Assembly: GCA_900549245.1 (NCBI GenBank)
Contig: URNQ01000029.1
Location: 1-13,769 of the forward strand
DNA: 13,769 nucleotides
Source: an uncultured Collinsella sp.
GTDB taxonomy: Bacteria; Actinomycetota; Coriobacteriia; Coriobacteriales; Coriobacteriaceae
Direction of reading: 5' to 3'
Every line of letters begins with the position of its first letter. Position 1 is the stretch's first letter. Both the position numbers and the translations under genes were made by a program. This document shows, piece after piece, positions 12,922 through 13,769 of this stretch. The notes beneath the pieces are model-generated. The model worked only from the letters and a program-made list of their open reading frames with translations. It did not search any database and was not told where the DNA came from.

Positions 12922-13009
12922 AAAAATCATTATGCATAGAAAGTCATAATTATCATTTCGTAAACATTTCGATGAAATTAACGCCATGAGGCATGCTTGC
13001 GGTTACAAT
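12922..13009 (+). promoter_or_regulatory. AT-rich carA promoter region
   Basis: The stretch 12922-12980 is clearly richer in A/T than its surroundings. TACAAT (13004-13009) is a good -10 candidate (5/6 to consensus); I see no convincing -35 at 16-18 nt. Transcription from it would begin near 13016, just upstream of the PyrR hairpin. Two dyads lie upstream: ATTATG/CATAAT (12929-12934/12945-12950) and ATTTC-gat-GAAAT (12966-12978), possible repressor sites. Confidence 0.45.
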
Positions 13010-13030
13010 ACCGCGAGGCCTAACTACACA

Positions 13031-13063
13031 CCTTTAAGCCGGTCCTGTGAGACCGGGAAGGAG
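13031..13063 (+). promoter_or_regulatory. PyrR-binding hairpin overlapping the carA ribosome binding site
   Basis: CCGGTC (13039-13044) pairs with GACCGG (13051-13056) around the loop CTGTGA. Below an asymmetric internal loop (TAAG opposite G), CCTT (13031-13034) pairs with AAGG (13058-13061). The features CCTTTAA, GTCCTGTGAGAC and the trailing AAGGAG are those of the PyrR RNA-binding element of pyr genes. The AAGGAG Shine-Dalgarno of carA lies in the lower stem, so PyrR with UMP bound would block translation instead of acting through a terminator. This arrangement is known for actinobacterial pyr genes. Confidence 0.85.
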
Positions 13064-13067
13064 AATT

Positions 13068-13769
13068 ATGGCGAACAACCATACCGCGGGCGCTGCCGCC
13101 CGCACCTTCGCGCCCAGCGAGCTTTGCCAGCGTATGCTGGCCAAAACCAGCAAGGGCACCTGCGGTCCCTGTATCCTGTATCTTGAGGATGGGACCATTT
13201 TTTATGGACGTGCATGCGGCGCCGAGGGCACCGCGACCGGCGAAGTCTGCTTCAACACCTCGCTTGAGGGCTACTTTGAGGTCATGACCGACCCGAGTTA
13301 TGCCGGCCAAATTGTAACCATGACCTATCCGCAGATCGGCAATTACGGTATCGACGAGACCGATGTCCAGTCGGCCTTCCCCGGCGACGCCGTGCGCCCT
13401 GCGAGCGCTCCGGCTATGCGCGGCATGATCGTTCGCGACATGTGCGCCACGCCTTCTAACTGGCGCTCGGCCGTCAGCGTGCCGGAGTACCTGCGCGCTC
13501 ACGGCATCGTCGCTATCGAGGGTGTCGACACCCGCGCTCTGGTGCGCCATCTGCGCGACAATGGTTCCAAGATGGGCATTATCTCGACAGAGATCTTCGA
13601 CGTCGACGAGCTCGCCGAGCGTCTGGACGCAGCGCCCACGCTGGTGGGCGAGAACCTGGTCAAGACCGTGAGCTGTCCCGCGCCTCACGAGTTTGTGGCC
13701 GCCGACCTGCCTGCCACGCATGGCTTTGCGCTTGCGGCTGGCGCTCCCCCCCCGCCCCACCCAGGCAAA
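13068..13769 (+). CDS. carA: Carbamoyl-phosphate synthase small subunit, 3' end cut by window edge
   Basis: The 234 codons present cover the N-terminal CPSase_sm_chain domain: ILYLEDGTIFYG, then the family blocks TGEVCFNTSLEGYFEVMTDP, SYAGQIVTMTYPQIGNYG, and GIVAIEGVDTRALVRHLRD. The C-terminal glutamine amidotransferase domain with its catalytic Cys lies beyond the window. CarA releases ammonia from glutamine for CarB to make carbamoyl phosphate, shared by pyrimidine and arginine synthesis. The start at 13068 follows AAGGAG by 4 nt. The first ~34 residues precede the usual CarA start and look unstructured. The last residues (GAPPPPHPGK) do not resemble CarA and derive from a C-rich stretch that may be sequencing or assembly error. 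Confidence 0.93.
   Translation, partial: MANNHTAGAAARTFAPSELCQRMLAKTSKGTCGPCILYLEDGTIFYGRACGAEGTATGEVCFNTSLEGYFEVMTDPSYAGQIVTMTYPQIGNYGIDETDVQSAFPGDAVRPASAPAMRGMIVRDMCATPSNWRSAVSVPEYLRAHGIVAIEGVDTRALVRHLRDNGSKMGIISTEIFDVDELAERLDAAPTLVGENLVKTVSCPAPHEFVAADLPATHGFALAAGAPPPPHPGK

Overview
This 13.8-kb window looks like a piece of a Coriobacteriia chromosome, most likely Collinsella or a close relative. That assignment is inference. It rests on the high-GC coding sequence with strong GC bias at third positions, the actinobacterial character of the proteins, and the rpsF-ssb-rpsR-rplI-dnaB block next to purine genes. No 16S rRNA is present to confirm it. Both edges cut genes: a minus-strand membrane protein at the left and carA at the right. 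The last ~30 bases are C-rich and do not read like carA, so they may be a poor-quality contig end.

Left part (1-2580), mostly minus strand: a secreted or membrane bactofilin-like protein truncated by the window edge, a TRIC/UPF0126 family membrane protein, and two tRNA-Ser genes (CGA and GGA), each followed by an intrinsic terminator. Facing them on the plus strand is a broken tRNA-Ser-like sequence. Its 5' and 3' ends look like a serine tRNA, but the middle is replaced by three consecutive perfect hairpins.

Middle (2581-7716), plus strand: a ~400-bp gene-free spacer, then a promoter and structured leader ahead of rpsF-ssb-rpsR-rplI (ribosomal proteins S6, S18, L9 and single-strand DNA-binding protein), closed by a strong terminator. 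Next come dnaB (replicative helicase) and purA (adenylosuccinate synthetase), each with a candidate promoter.

Right part (7717-13769), plus strand: purD (GAR synthetase) with a tightly linked NUDIX hydrolase; a 247-bp intergenic stretch with a perfect 12-bp hairpin and a ~100-bp block with long imperfect terminal inverted repeats; a one-polypeptide ABC exporter half-transporter followed 19 nt later by a single-pass membrane protein of unknown function; a terminator; and carA, preceded by a clear PyrR-binding hairpin whose 3' side overlaps the ribosome binding site.

Most of the window is conserved housekeeping: translation, replication, purine and pyrimidine synthesis. I found no defence system, CRISPR array, transposase or phage gene. 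The parts worth a second look are non-coding: the hairpin-filled tRNA-Ser remnant, the MITE-like block after the NUDIX gene, and the leader structures of rpsF, rpsR and carA.
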